Origin: a virus
Direction: 5' to 3' (one strand)
DNA: 52,351 nt
IMG/VR virus record: IMGVR_UViG_3300045733_000243
Location: 1-52,351 of that record
Part shown: piece after piece, positions 24,535 through 33,542 of the stretch
Layout: each line of letters starts with the position of its first letter
Position numbering within the stretch: position 1 is the stretch's first letter
Translations under genes and position numbers: made by a program
The notes under the pieces: generated by a model
The model's input: only the letters and a program-made list of their open reading frames with translations
Told to the model about the DNA's origin: nothing
The model's database searches: none

Positions 24535-27500
24535 ATGACGACGGCGACGGAAATCCTCGCTCGGCTCAAAGCCGTGGCGCCGAAGTGGTTCGGCTATGCC
24601 GACACGCCAATCATTGACGCGGTGCTTTCCGGCGCTGCTGTGGGCGCGGCGGATATCACAGGCCAGCTTGACGACGTGCATCTACAGACGCGCATCCGGA
24701 CGGCGACCGGCGCTAACCTCGACATGATCGCGGCTGACTTTTTTGGCCGGCGCATCCGGCGCAACCGCAATGAAACGGACGGCAGCTTTCGGCGGCGCAT
24801 CCTGGCGGAGATTTTCCGCGAGCGAGCAACCTTGGCTGGGATGAAGAAGGCGCTTCTCGACCTCACCACGTTCGACGCGCGCATCTGGGAACCGGCCAAG
24901 CCCGCGAACGGCGGCGGCTATTCGACGGGCCGGGGCGGTTACAACTACGCGGGGGCCTATGCCTCGCTGCAATACCCATCGCAGGCGTTCATCACGGTTT
25001 ACAGGCCACTCAACGTCACCAGTGTGCCCGGAATTAACGGATATTCCGGGGTAATCGGTGGCTATGGCGTCGGGCGCAGCCAGTATGCGCGCATTGAAGA
25101 CTCCATCGGGGCCATCGAAGACGCAACCATTCATGACACCGTGGTCAACGTTGCTCCTGCGGGCGTCCGTTGCTGGGTGAACATCCTCAGTTCGGCGGCG
25201 CTACGGAACATTGAACTGCCGTGCAACTGGGCGTCTCGGCTGGACTCCTTGATCACCATTCAGACCACGCGCAGCTTTGCGGCTGGCTGGACGGCGGGCG
25301 GAAGTGCTTCCCTCACCATGCTGGTCGGCAACCTGTTCGCGGTCTCTTGGTCGGCTGGCACGGACGTTTATGTCAACATCGGCGCAGGCAACCTCCCCCA
25401 GGGCGATTGGTCAGCGATTGGCAACGTCAGCGCCAGCGTCCAGACCTCGTGGAGCCCGGCTGTTGCATGGGGCGCACAGGGCAACGCAACTGCGGGCCTC
25501 GATGTGGAGCGCCTGCTGTCGGCTGCATGGACGCCGCAGGGCAATGCAAGCGCAACACTGGCGTCTTCGCTGGATATGGCCAACGCGTGGACATTGGCCG
25601 GAAACACGACCGTCAACGTCTCCTTCGAGCGCCTGGTCATCAACGGATGGGCGGCGTCGGGCAACGCAACGGGCAATATCCAGGTAACCCGCAATCTCGC
25701 GAGCGCCATGACTGCGGGCGGCAATGCGACGGCCGTCATTCCTGACTTCATCGGGAGTGATTGGGCGGTCGGCGGCGATACATCCATCGCCATGACTTAC
25801 GGCACAGCGACGATCATCACGTCGGGCGCCACGACCACATGGACTGTCCCGGCTGGGGCAACGGGCCTCCAGGTTGAGGCTCTCGGGGCAGGCTCGGACG
25901 GCATCAGTAGCGCCTACGCTGGCGGCGGCGCGGCTTATGCCCGGTCGAACAACATCCCGGTTACCCCAGGATCAACGGTTTACCTGTCCATCGGGCAAAC
26001 ACCGATTGCGGCCATGCCCGGATATGCTGGCCAGATGGGCGGCGGTGGCGGCGGCGGCGGCGCAGGCAACCAGAGCGCGGGCGGGGTCGGCAGTTCTGAC
26101 GCGACTTTTGACAGCAGCCACGGTTGCGGCTCAGGCGGCGGCGGCGGCGGCGGGTCAGGCTACGGCGGCGGCGGCGGCAACGGCGGAACTGGCGGCGGAT
26201 ATGGCGGCGGTGGCGGCGGGCGAGGTGGCAACACTTCGACCGGCAGCGGCACGGCTGGTGCGGGCACGGCTGGTCTCATTGTTGCGACATACAGCGGCGC
26301 GCAGCACTTCTACGCGTCCGGAGCGGGGAACTTCGTTGTCCCGGCTGGCGTCACGGCCATCCAGTTTGAGTGTCTTGGTGGCGGCGGTAATGGCTCTACG
26401 GGCAGTTCAGCCATCAACGGCGGCGCGGGCGGCGGCGGCGGCGCGTACTCGATCACGAACAGCGTCACAGTCGTTCCGGGCGGCACGGTTTACTACTCGG
26501 TCGGCGGCGCCGGGACGCAGTCATGGGCGCGATACGCCACGAACGGCGCGCCAACAGGCACATCCGATGGCTGCTTGGCTAAAGGTGGAAGTCCGGCGTC
26601 CAATTACACGGGCGGTGCGGGCGGCCTCGCCTCGACCAGCATCGGCGACACGAAATACGATGGCGGCGCGGGTGGCGCGGGAACTAACAGTTCTGGCGGC
26701 GTAGGCGGCGCGGGCGGCGGCGGTGGGTCGGCCGGGCCTTCGGGCGTTGGCCAAGCTGGCGGCGCGGGAACGTTCGGCCTCACGGCATCCCATTACAATG
26801 CGGGCGGCGGCGGCGGCGGCGGCGCGAACGGAGGATCGTCAACCGCAGGCGCGGCATCAACGACCGGCTCTACAAACGGTGGTCGCGGCGGCGTCGGTGG
26901 CGCTGGAAACAGCGGCGTCGGCGGCGGCTTTGGCGGTTGGGTTGGAGGTCACTCCACCTGGGTCAACGTCAACCGCAACAACTGGCCAACGGCGGCGTCT
27001 GAGGGCTGCTTGGCTGACGGTGGCATCGGCTACAACCCAGCGTCTTCGGGTGGCTTGGCTGCCAAATGCATCGGCGACGTTGCCTACTCAGGTGGCGGCG
27101 GCGCTGCATACAGCGGTTCCGGATATGGCGGCGGTGGCGGCGCGGGCGGGCCATCGGGCACGGGCAAGGACGGCGCTACGGGCCACACCACGTATGGCGG
27201 CGGCGGTGGCGGCGGCGCGAACGGAGGATCGTCAACCGCAGGCTCGGTTGCTGTCTCCGGCGCGGGCGGCGCAGGCGGCGCAGGCACGGCCGGAACCGGC
27301 GCAGGCTCGGGCGGCACATCGGCTGCGCATGCGGGCGGAACCGGCTCCAGTGGCGGCGGTGGCGGTGGCGCGTATCCGTCCGGCGCGGGCGGTGCAGGTG
27401 GCTCCGATACAGCGTTTGACGCAACCCACGGGTGCGGCGCGGGCGGCGGCGGTGGCTCCAGCGGTAACGGCGGCGCGGGTGGCGCTTACGGCGGTGGCGG

Positions 27501-27576
27501 CGGCGCAGGCACCACGGCAGGCGTAGGCGGTAACGGCATTGTTGTTCTGACCAGTCTCAAGACAATCACGAATTAA
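24535..27576 (+). CDS. Baseplate-linked tail fibre with repeat stalk and glycine-rich adhesin domains
   Basis: 1013 residues in three parts. Residues 1-220 form a baseplate attachment domain (NLDMIAADFFGRRIRRNRNE, then FRRRILAEIFRERATLAGMK), a family common in alphaproteobacterial phages in the gpI position. Residues 230-430 hold about seven imperfect 26-residue units with a W..xGNx core (WGAQGNATAG, WTPQGNASAT, WTLAGNTTVN, WAASGNATGN). From about 430 there are glycine-rich domains, each starting with a strand (TTTWTVPAGATGLQVEALGA) and continuing into runs of GGGG/GGAGG. Polyglycine-type sandwiches serve as receptor-binding adhesins in other phages; that role is inferred here. A 36-base direct repeat lies inside the gene. 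Confidence 0.8.
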   Translation: MTTATEILARLKAVAPKWFGYADTPIIDAVLSGAAVGAADITGQLDDVHLQTRIRTATGANLDMIAADFFGRRIRRNRNETDGSFRRRILAEIFRERATLAGMKKALLDLTTFDARIWEPAKPANGGGYSTGRGGYNYAGAYASLQYPSQAFITVYRPLNVTSVPGINGYSGVIGGYGVGRSQYARIEDSIGAIEDATIHDTVVNVAPAGVRCWVNILSSAALRNIELPCNWASRLDSLITIQTTRSFAAGWTAGGSASLTMLVGNLFAVSWSAGTDVYVNIGAGNLPQGDWSAIGNVSASVQTSWSPAVAWGAQGNATAGLDVERLLSAAWTPQGNASATLASSLDMANAWTLAGNTTVNVSFERLVINGWAASGNATGNIQVTRNLASAMTAGGNATAVIPDFIGSDWAVGGDTSIAMTYGTATIITSGATTTWTVPAGATGLQVEALGAGSDGISSAYAGGGAAYARSNNIPVTPGSTVYLSIGQTPIAAMPGYAGQMGGGGGGGGAGNQSAGGVGSSDATFDSSHGCGSGGGGGGGSGYGGGGGNGGTGGGYGGGGGGRGGNTSTGSGTAGAGTAGLIVATYSGAQHFYASGAGNFVVPAGVTAIQFECLGGGGNGSTGSSAINGGAGGGGGAYSITNSVTVVPGGTVYYSVGGAGTQSWARYATNGAPTGTSDGCLAKGGSPASNYTGGAGGLASTSIGDTKYDGGAGGAGTNSSGGVGGAGGGGGSAGPSGVGQAGGAGTFGLTASHYNAGGGGGGGANGGSSTAGAASTTGSTNGGRGGVGGAGNSGVGGGFGGWVGGHSTWVNVNRNNWPTAASEGCLADGGIGYNPASSGGLAAKCIGDVAYSGGGGAAYSGSGYGGGGGAGGPSGTGKDGATGHTTYGGGGGGGANGGSSTAGSVAVSGAGGAGGAGTAGTGAGSGGTSAAHAGGTGSSGGGGGGAYPSGAGGAGGSDTAFDATHGCGAGGGGGSSGNGGAGGAYGGGGGAGTTAGVGGNGIVVLTSLKTITN
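26815..27243 (+). repeat. 36-bp direct repeat inside the adhesin gene
   Basis: Bases 26815-26850 recur at 27208-27243, 393 bases (131 codons) away and in the same frame. Both encode GGANGGSSTAG. Recombination between them would remove or add a module of the glycine-rich domain without breaking the frame. Confidence 0.8.
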
Positions 27577-27594
27577 TCAAACAAACGGGAAAGG

Positions 27595-27634
27595 GCAATC
27601 ACTCGCCTGTCTTAACTGACGGGCGGGTGATTGC
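27595..27634 (+). other. 17-bp stem-loop between tail fibre genes
   Basis: GCAATCACTCGCCTGTC pairs with GACGGGCGGGTGATTGC (two G-U pairs in RNA) over a six-base loop. No T-run follows. It occludes an alternative GTG at 27627, favouring the ATG at 27645, and may protect or separate the fibre transcripts. Confidence 0.55.
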
Positions 27635-27644
27635 GCGCGAGCCG

Positions 27645-28424
27645 ATGGCAAATCTATCACTTTACTCACAGAATAAGCTTGTTGACTGGATCACCGGCAA
27701 GGCAAACATGCCAGCCAGCGCAACGACGTACTTGGCGCTGTTCAATGGCGACCCGTCCGGCGCGGGCTCGGAAGTCACGCTGACGATCTGCTCGGCGCGC
27801 ATCGCGATCTCGTCCGCCATGAGTAGCAGCACGGGCGGCGCGGGATCATCGTCGAACGCCTCCGATCTCACATGGACCACGTCGGCGCTTGCGGGCGCGA
27901 CCGTGTCCTACGTGGCGGCCTATGACGCTGTGACCGCCGGAAATCTGCTCTGGTATCGCTCCGTGACCAGCAACGCAGTGTCGGCGGGCAACATGGTCAA
28001 GATCCTGGCTGGCCAGCTCTCTGTGACCGCGAGCGGCGATCTGAGCGGCTACAGCAAGGATTACCTCGTCAACTGGATGACCGGCAAGGCGTCGTTCCCC
28101 AGCGCCACGACCCGGTATTACGCGCTCTACAACGGCGATCCGCAGGGTGCCGGTTCTGAAGTCACATCGACCATCCGGCCAGCCGGGCGCGTCGCCTTCA
28201 CAACCCTCATGTCTACAGCCAGCGGTGGCTCATCGTCCGATACCACCATGATTGACTTCGGCAACGCATCGGGCGCGGCGACCATCAGCTACACGGGCGG
28301 ATACGACGCCAGCACGGCGGGTAACTGCATTTGCTCGCATGCAATCACAGGCGGGGCGCAGTCAATCACGTCTGGAAACCCGGTCCGTGTGCCCGTGAGC
28401 AGTCAAACTGTGACAGCGTCCTAA
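27645..28424 (+). CDS. Tail fibre-associated protein with duplicated domain
   Basis: 259 residues from ATG 27645. Two similar halves: LVDWITGKANMPASATTYLA with LFNGDPSGAGSEVT, and LVNWMTGKASFPSATTRYYA with LYNGDPQGAGSEVT, each about 125 residues. This domain is common in phage tail tip and fibre regions. It sits between the two large fibre genes, so it is likely a virion component. The in-frame upstream GTG lies inside a hairpin and is disfavoured. Confidence 0.65.
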   Translation: MANLSLYSQNKLVDWITGKANMPASATTYLALFNGDPSGAGSEVTLTICSARIAISSAMSSSTGGAGSSSNASDLTWTTSALAGATVSYVAAYDAVTAGNLLWYRSVTSNAVSAGNMVKILAGQLSVTASGDLSGYSKDYLVNWMTGKASFPSATTRYYALYNGDPQGAGSEVTSTIRPAGRVAFTTLMSTASGGSSSDTTMIDFGNASGAATISYTGGYDASTAGNCICSHAITGGAQSITSGNPVRVPVSSQTVTAS

Positions 28425-28462
28425 TCACCATAAAGTATACACCAAGATTTATGAGGTGATCT

Positions 28463-29794
28463 GTGGACAGAGCAATAGTATACGCGGGCGCATTGCCGCT
28501 CGATACAGACTTACTGCACACTCAGCGTTTCACAATGATTGCGCTGGGTAAACTAATGGAAGCTTTCATCGGCACAGACACGCTGATCGACGGCTTCACT
28601 TGCATTCCGACCGTTCCCGCGAGTCTTGTTGTTCAAGTCACTCCGGGATCGATAACCACTCTTGACGTGGTTGACGACAGTTCATTCGCATCATTGGCTC
28701 CCGACAGCACGCCCCTCATGAAGATGGGCATCTTGCTCGAAACGCTGATGTTCACGATCACGCCTCCAACAACGAGCGGCTATGCGCAGAATTACCTGAT
28801 CCAGATCGGGTTTTCTGAGGACAGCGACGTTCCGGTATTGCTGCCCTACTACAATCAGGCAGACCCGGAGCATCCGTTCGAAGGACCAGCCGACTCCGGC
28901 GTTGAGCAGGACACGCGGCGCGCGCAAAACGCCGTGGTCAACCTTAAACCCGGCATGGCGGCTCCGGCGGGGACGCAGACCACGCCCGGCGCGGACATCG
29001 GCTATGTTCCGGCGTTCTATGTGACAGTCGCTCAGGGCCAGACCACGATCACAAGCGCCGACATCCATACATGCGGAAATGCTCCGTTCATCCCGCTGAA
29101 GCTTCCCCAGGTCGCCACGGCGACACAGGGGAACGCCTGGAATTGGACGGGGATCGCTGGCGGCACGGCCAATGCCCTCACAGCGTCCATCGGCCCAACG
29201 ATTACGGCATATGGCTCGGGCGGAATGCGCATTGACGGGCTTGGAGCCTACGACAACACGGCGGCGGCAACGATCAACGTGTGCGGCGTCGGCGCGGTTG
29301 CCATCAAGAAATACGGCTCCTACGACCTCGATCCGGGCGACATCCTGGCCGGTGGCGTGTTCAACGTCGAATTCGACGGCTCGGTGTTTCAGCTGCTCAA
29401 CCCGGCAACCGAGAATAGCCGCATTGATTTGCTGGCAACTTCGGAACTCACCTTCGCAAAAGACAATGGCGGCGTGGTTCTTCCGACTGGCGTAATGGGC
29501 GAACTCAAAGTTGATATCGATTGCACTATTGTTGGCGTCTGGGTTCTCGCGGACCAAGTCGGTAGTTGCGTAATCGATATCTGGAAAGACACGTTCGCGA
29601 ACTTCCCGCCGACTATCGCGGACACTATCTGCGCATCCGCAAAACCCACAATCTCCAGTGACGCTAAGTGCTCAAACATAACACTGACCGGATGGACAAC
29701 ACACATCTCGGCTGGCGACGTGCTTCGGTTCAATCTTGACAGCGTTACCTCGATTTCCCGCCTCTCGATCTCCATAAAAGTTGCACGTTACTAA
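28463..29794 (+). CDS. Phage tail/baseplate-associated structural protein
   Basis: 443 residues from GTG 28463, preceded by GAGGTGATCT. The N-terminus (YAGALPLDTDLLHTQRFTMI) resembles tail fibre/baseplate proteins with a short helical anchor. The middle (about 215-310) is a beta-rich domain, and the end (about 320-443) looks like a carbohydrate-binding-type jelly roll (VDIDCTIVGVWVLADQVGS). Position among the fibres suggests a receptor-binding or fibre-network role. No catalytic residues recognised. Confidence 0.6.
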   Translation: MDRAIVYAGALPLDTDLLHTQRFTMIALGKLMEAFIGTDTLIDGFTCIPTVPASLVVQVTPGSITTLDVVDDSSFASLAPDSTPLMKMGILLETLMFTITPPTTSGYAQNYLIQIGFSEDSDVPVLLPYYNQADPEHPFEGPADSGVEQDTRRAQNAVVNLKPGMAAPAGTQTTPGADIGYVPAFYVTVAQGQTTITSADIHTCGNAPFIPLKLPQVATATQGNAWNWTGIAGGTANALTASIGPTITAYGSGGMRIDGLGAYDNTAAATINVCGVGAVAIKKYGSYDLDPGDILAGGVFNVEFDGSVFQLLNPATENSRIDLLATSELTFAKDNGGVVLPTGVMGELKVDIDCTIVGVWVLADQVGSCVIDIWKDTFANFPPTIADTICASAKPTISSDAKCSNITLTGWTTHISAGDVLRFNLDSVTSISRLSISIKVARY

Positions 29795-29812
29795 CGGACA
29801 GGCTCTATAACC

Positions 29813-32029
29813 ATGGCTCAAATCAAGGTATTCATTACCGCCGCTGGTGCGAGTACATGGGTAGTCCCCAGCGATTGCATGTCTGCACAGGTTGAGGCGC
29901 TCGGGGCGGGCGGGAATGGGCGCCCGTTTGGGTTTGCCTCCCCTTCTGCCGGTGGAGGTGGAGGCGGGGCCTATGCCCGGACCGCTTATCTCGAACTCAC
30001 GCCTGGAAGCACAGTTTATGTGAACGTCGGGACGTCAACCGGCGATAGCTGGCTGAACAAGTCGGCGAACGCAGCGCCCACGCTGACAACTCAGGGCTGT
30101 CTCGCCAAGGGAGGCAAGACGGCCACGAGCAATGCGGGGGCTGCGGGCGGCGCATCATCGGCGTGCATAGGCGACATCGTCTATTCAGGCGGCAACGGCG
30201 GAACCGACACCAGCGATGGCGGCGGCGGCGGAGGCGGCGCGGCGGGACCATCCGGGGCGGGCCGCGATGGCGGGAATGGCTCGGGGCCATCGTCCGGCCG
30301 TCAGCATGGAGGCGGCGGAGGCGGCGCAAACGGCGGCCTTGCCACAAATGGAAGCGCCGGGTCCACATATGGCGGCAACGGCGGTTCAGGAAGTGGCGGG
30401 ACGGGCGGCGGCGTGGGCGACCAAGGATCTGGGGTCGGCGGCAATGGAACTTTAGGTGGCGGAGGGGGCGGAGGCTACAACACGCCCAATTCGCTCGGCG
30501 GGAACGGTGGCTCCGACACGGCCTTTGACGCGAGTCATGGTTGCGGCGGCGGTGGTGGTGGCGGCGGCTTTGAAACCACCACGACTTCTTACGGTGGTGA
30601 AGGCGGCATTTACGGCGGTGGCGGCGCGGGCGGCGGCGACGGAACCAGGGGTAAGGGCGCCCAAGGCATCGTTGTCATCACATATCAATCGAACTATGTG
30701 CGTTCGCGCCCTGCGAAAACCATCGTCCTTGATGGCGTTGGCTTTGCGCAATGGACTGTGCCGTCTGACTGGTCATCGCCCGACAGCTATGTCGAAGTCA
30801 TCGGCGGCGGGGCCATGGGTGGCGGGGGTAACAAAGCCTCACTCACGGCGTTGTGGCTGAACTTCTTCTGGGGCGTCACTGGCTTCCCGTGGTCTGGCCT
30901 CTCGGGAAAGACCATTCCCGGCGCGGGCGGCGGCGGCGGCGGCGGATACAGCCGGACCAACACGCTCTCGCTCACGCCTGGCGGAACGATCAACTACGCC
31001 ATCGCGCCGGGCGGAACCGATAGCGTCAACGCATCAGGCGGAAACACTTGGTTCGGCGGCTCCAGCTATTCGACGGCATTGGCGGCGGCTGAAGGTGGGT
31101 TTCCTCCGCCTCCGATAAGACCTGCAACGCAAAAGCTCCCGGTAAATATGCTGGCGGGCGCCGCGAACTGCTTTGGCGGCATGGGCGGCAGCGCTGGCAG
31201 CGGTATCGGGGATATCCGTTATTCAGGCGGCAACGGCGGAATTGACCTGTGGCCACATCCGCAATCTGTGGGTGGCTCGGGCGGCGGCGGCGCGGCCGGG
31301 CCTCTCGGCGATGGATCAAGCGGCGGCTCCCTGCCTTCGGACCCATGCGGCGCAAGCGCGGGATCGGGCGGCGGCGGGGCCAACAGCGGCCAAAGCGGAA
31401 GCGCACCTGCATATGCGGCGTCCGGAGGCTGGACGTTCCCAGTGGGTGGCGTGGGTGGCGGCGGTCGCCTCGGCGGCGGCGGCGGAACCACGAACGGCGG
31501 AACTGGCTCAAACGGCGGCGGAGGTGGAGGCGGAAGCTACCGCACCACGGGTAGTGCTGGCGGGGCAGGAGGCGGCGATAGTTCGTTCATCGACACCACG
31601 AGCGGCCGGATTTATGGCTGTGGTGGAGGCGGCGGCGGCGGTTCTGGCGCCACGACGGGCAACTACGGAGGCAACGGCGGAGACGGCGGGCTCTACGGAG
31701 CTGGCGGCGGAGCTGCGGGCGCTGGCTACCAATGCAACGACATCTATCCGTTTGGCGTCGGTGGACGTGGGGCTCAAGGGCTCATCGTGATCACCTATCA
31801 GCCGGATTTAAAAACACCATGGACTGTCGGCGGGGCCGCTACGCTCGGATCGGGCGGGATCGACGTCACCAGCCAAATGGCCAATGCATGGGCGGCGGGC
31901 GGAAACGTCAGCATCAACCTGTCGTGCATCGGCGTTATCGTCAATACGTGGTCGGCTTTGACGAGCGGCGGAAGCTGTTCGGTCAGCGCAATCCATCATA
32001 CGAGATCGGTGTCTACCAATGTTCTCTGA
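29813..32029 (+). CDS. Glycine-rich adhesin-like tail fibre protein
   Basis: 738 residues. Two glycine-rich domains (about 1-295 and 300-660) each begin with a beta strand (STWVVPSDCMSAQVEALGAG; QWTVPSDWSSPDSYVEVIGG) and continue with long GGGG runs and repeated CLAKGGK/CIGDIVYSGGNGG-type units. The C-terminal 60 residues have the same W..GGN unit (WAAGGNVSINLS) found in the stalk of the fibre at 24535. The two genes thus share modules in a different order. Probably a receptor-binding protein. The end overlaps the acyl carrier protein gene by 11 bases. Confidence 0.75.
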   Translation: MAQIKVFITAAGASTWVVPSDCMSAQVEALGAGGNGRPFGFASPSAGGGGGGAYARTAYLELTPGSTVYVNVGTSTGDSWLNKSANAAPTLTTQGCLAKGGKTATSNAGAAGGASSACIGDIVYSGGNGGTDTSDGGGGGGGAAGPSGAGRDGGNGSGPSSGRQHGGGGGGANGGLATNGSAGSTYGGNGGSGSGGTGGGVGDQGSGVGGNGTLGGGGGGGYNTPNSLGGNGGSDTAFDASHGCGGGGGGGGFETTTTSYGGEGGIYGGGGAGGGDGTRGKGAQGIVVITYQSNYVRSRPAKTIVLDGVGFAQWTVPSDWSSPDSYVEVIGGGAMGGGGNKASLTALWLNFFWGVTGFPWSGLSGKTIPGAGGGGGGGYSRTNTLSLTPGGTINYAIAPGGTDSVNASGGNTWFGGSSYSTALAAAEGGFPPPPIRPATQKLPVNMLAGAANCFGGMGGSAGSGIGDIRYSGGNGGIDLWPHPQSVGGSGGGGAAGPLGDGSSGGSLPSDPCGASAGSGGGGANSGQSGSAPAYAASGGWTFPVGGVGGGGRLGGGGGTTNGGTGSNGGGGGGGSYRTTGSAGGAGGGDSSFIDTTSGRIYGCGGGGGGGSGATTGNYGGNGGDGGLYGAGGGAAGAGYQCNDIYPFGVGGRGAQGLIVITYQPDLKTPWTVGGAATLGSGGIDVTSQMANAWAAGGNVSINLSCIGVIVNTWSALTSGGSCSVSAIHHTRSVSTNVL

Positions 32030-32270
32030 TAAAATGCGAGCTGAAGTCCGCGCGTACATCGTGCGGAACTTCCTCGTTGGGGGAAACGACGAGTTCAACG
32101 ATGAAACATCTCTCGTGGATAACGGTATCGTTGACTCCACGGGGGCGCTGGAGATTGTTGAGTTTCTGGAGAAATCGTTCGGTGTGAGGGTTGAGGATTG
32201 CGAGATTACGCCGGATAATCTGGATAGTGTGGTGAGGATTTGTGAACTGGTGGGGCGGAAGTTGGCGTGA
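32019..32270 (+). CDS. Acyl carrier protein (phosphopantetheine-binding)
   Basis: 83 residues, normal ACP size. NGIVDSTGALEIVEFLEKSF contains the 4'-phosphopantetheine attachment serine (S39 in VDST), followed by the usual FGVRVED.EITPDN.DSV pattern. The DST form resembles carrier proteins in surface-polysaccharide or aminoacyl transfer clusters more than fatty-acid AcpP. It overlaps the adhesin gene by 11 bases and ends at a strong terminator, so it is the last gene of the late operon. No ligase, transferase or phosphopantetheinyl transferase is nearby, so it must use host enzymes. A second ATG at 32034 is possible. An ACP in a tail operon is unexpected. Confidence 0.85.
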   Translation: MFSDKMRAEVRAYIVRNFLVGGNDEFNDETSLVDNGIVDSTGALEIVEFLEKSFGVRVEDCEITPDNLDSVVRICELVGRKLA

Positions 32271-32275
32271 TGCGA

Positions 32276-32312
32276 AAAACGGCCGCCTGAGCGTGAACTC
32301 GGCGGCCGTTTT
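32276..32312. terminator. Strong bidirectional terminator at the end of the late operon
   Basis: AAAACGGCCGCC pairs with GGCGGCCGTTTT (12 bp) over 13 bases. A-run and T-run flank the stem, so it can stop transcription from both the late operon (+) and the convergent SPOR gene (-). Confidence 0.9.
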
Positions 32313-32330
32313 GCGTATTGGTGTGGCGCA

Positions 32331-32786
32331 TTAGTTCTTCGCGTCTCGGATATGCTTGCGCCGGTTGGCGTCAGCGCCCCATACGAAGCACACGCGTCCG
32401 GTAATCGCCACTAAAGCCACGTCAGACAGCTTCCCACACATGGCGTCCGCCTCGTCGCGGCTCTTGAACGGGCCAGCCATCACCCGCATCCACTTGCCGC
32501 GACGTGTCCCATCCAGATCAGAGTTGGTGGCAAACACCAGCGATCCGCCGAGTTGCTTCGCGAATTTCGCCCGGATCTCGACGACCGCCCGGCTGGCACG
32601 CCCCGCGTCCTTGTACGCGCCGACCTGGACGAAATACCCGGCCAACGCTGGATCTTGTGCGGCCTTCTGGCTGGCCTTGGCCACATGATGTTGAGGCGCA
32701 TACTCAGGCGCTCCCGCCATTGCATCGGTAGTCGCAACAATAACAAACGCCAACGCAATCGCAGCTGTCGCAAGTTTGTGGTTCAT
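32331..32786 (-). CDS. SPOR-domain periplasmic protein
   Basis: 151 residues with an N-terminal signal peptide (hydrophobic core TAAIALAFVIVATTDAMAG). Residues 50-130 match a SPOR domain: YFVQVGAYKDAGRASRAV and WMRVMAGPFKSRDEADAMCG. SPOR domains bind denuded peptidoglycan at division sites. It lies next to a SleB-like hydrolase, so it may target or regulate cell-wall cleavage. Last gene of the minus-strand unit. Confidence 0.8.
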   Translation of the reverse strand: MNHKLATAAIALAFVIVATTDAMAGAPEYAPQHHVAKASQKAAQDPALAGYFVQVGAYKDAGRASRAVVEIRAKFAKQLGGSLVFATNSDLDGTRRGKWMRVMAGPFKSRDEADAMCGKLSDVALVAITGRVCFVWGADANRRKHIRDAKN

Positions 32787-32803
32787 GTCGCTCAGTCCTT
32801 CTG

Positions 32804-33508
32804 TTAAAATGACGCCCTATAGCGCCGGTTATTTCCGTGACCTTGCTGTGGTCCGCTCATGCAGTCGCCATCCGACACTTCCCGACCGCGCGGCAAGCCA
32901 TCAAGAAAACATGCATCATCTTGCTGCTGTGGCTCAGGAGGCGCTCGCCGGTGTCTGGATCGCGTCGCAGCAACCTGTTGAGGCTCGGGCGCTGATGCCG
33001 GGGCGTCGGCTGCGCGATACCCCGAGCGGCACGGGCCGCGATAAAAAACGTGGTGCCTAAAGCGGGTGGTCTGCCGATATTGGTGCGCCCAACTCGGGTC
33101 GCGTCGTCCAAAACCCGCCTGTGCGCTGGGCGACCAGAAGTGCGTCGCCCCTCCTGTTGGGTCGCTCTGCTTGCCGGACCAAATCGCATCCGCTAGCCGC
33201 AGCGCGGTCTGATAGCTCTGATTGCTCGGCGATAGGGCCATGATCGCGCCTCGCTTCGTGCACCATGGCTCGAACGCGCATGTATTTCCGCGCCGGTGGG
33301 TGACCACGCTCCGGGCTGTTTCCCCGTATCCGCACTTCATCCTGTTGTAGATGGCCCACAGGACAAATCTAATTCCATCTTTTCCATCGATTTTTGCTTC
33401 ATATACGGCAGTCTTCGCGGCATATTCTCGGTCTGACATAACTGCCTGCACTTGCGTCGGGCATGCGGCTACAATCGCCGCGAACACCGCGAGTCGGGAA
33501 ATACGCAT
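32804..33508 (-). CDS. SleB-like cell wall hydrolase with signal peptide
   Basis: 234 residues from ATG 33508; upstream in-frame starts run into the neighbouring gene. A signal peptide (MRISRLAVFAAIVAACPTQV) leads to a domain with RFVLWAIYNRMKCGYGETAR, then DPTGGATHFWSPSAQAG and WAHQYRQTTRFRHHVFYR. This layout (acidic/Asn-Arg core, G.THFW, ..H.FY end) fits hydrolase family 2/SleB enzymes that cleave peptidoglycan. The C-terminal 60 residues are Pro/Arg/Gln-rich. A second lysis-type enzyme besides the cassette at 38.3 kb. Which residue is the catalytic acid is unclear. Confidence 0.7.
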   Translation of the reverse strand: MRISRLAVFAAIVAACPTQVQAVMSDREYAAKTAVYEAKIDGKDGIRFVLWAIYNRMKCGYGETARSVVTHRRGNTCAFEPWCTKRGAIMALSPSNQSYQTALRLADAIWSGKQSDPTGGATHFWSPSAQAGFGRRDPSWAHQYRQTTRFRHHVFYRGPCRSGYRAADAPASAPEPQQVAATRSRHRRAPPEPQQQDDACFLDGLPRGREVSDGDCMSGPQQGHGNNRRYRASF

Positions 33509-33542
33509 GACAAAACCTGATGTTGGGGAATTGGTTCGGAGG

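Noticed and set aside
25874-27526. Long Ala/Arg-rich frames inside the glycine-rich adhesin
   Set aside because: These are frame shadows of GGC-rich codons (GGC/GCG/CGG) and occur on both strands.
26040-27540. Possible CRISPR or satellite array
   Set aside because: The GGC-rich repeats are codon-level glycine runs with no regular spacer pattern.
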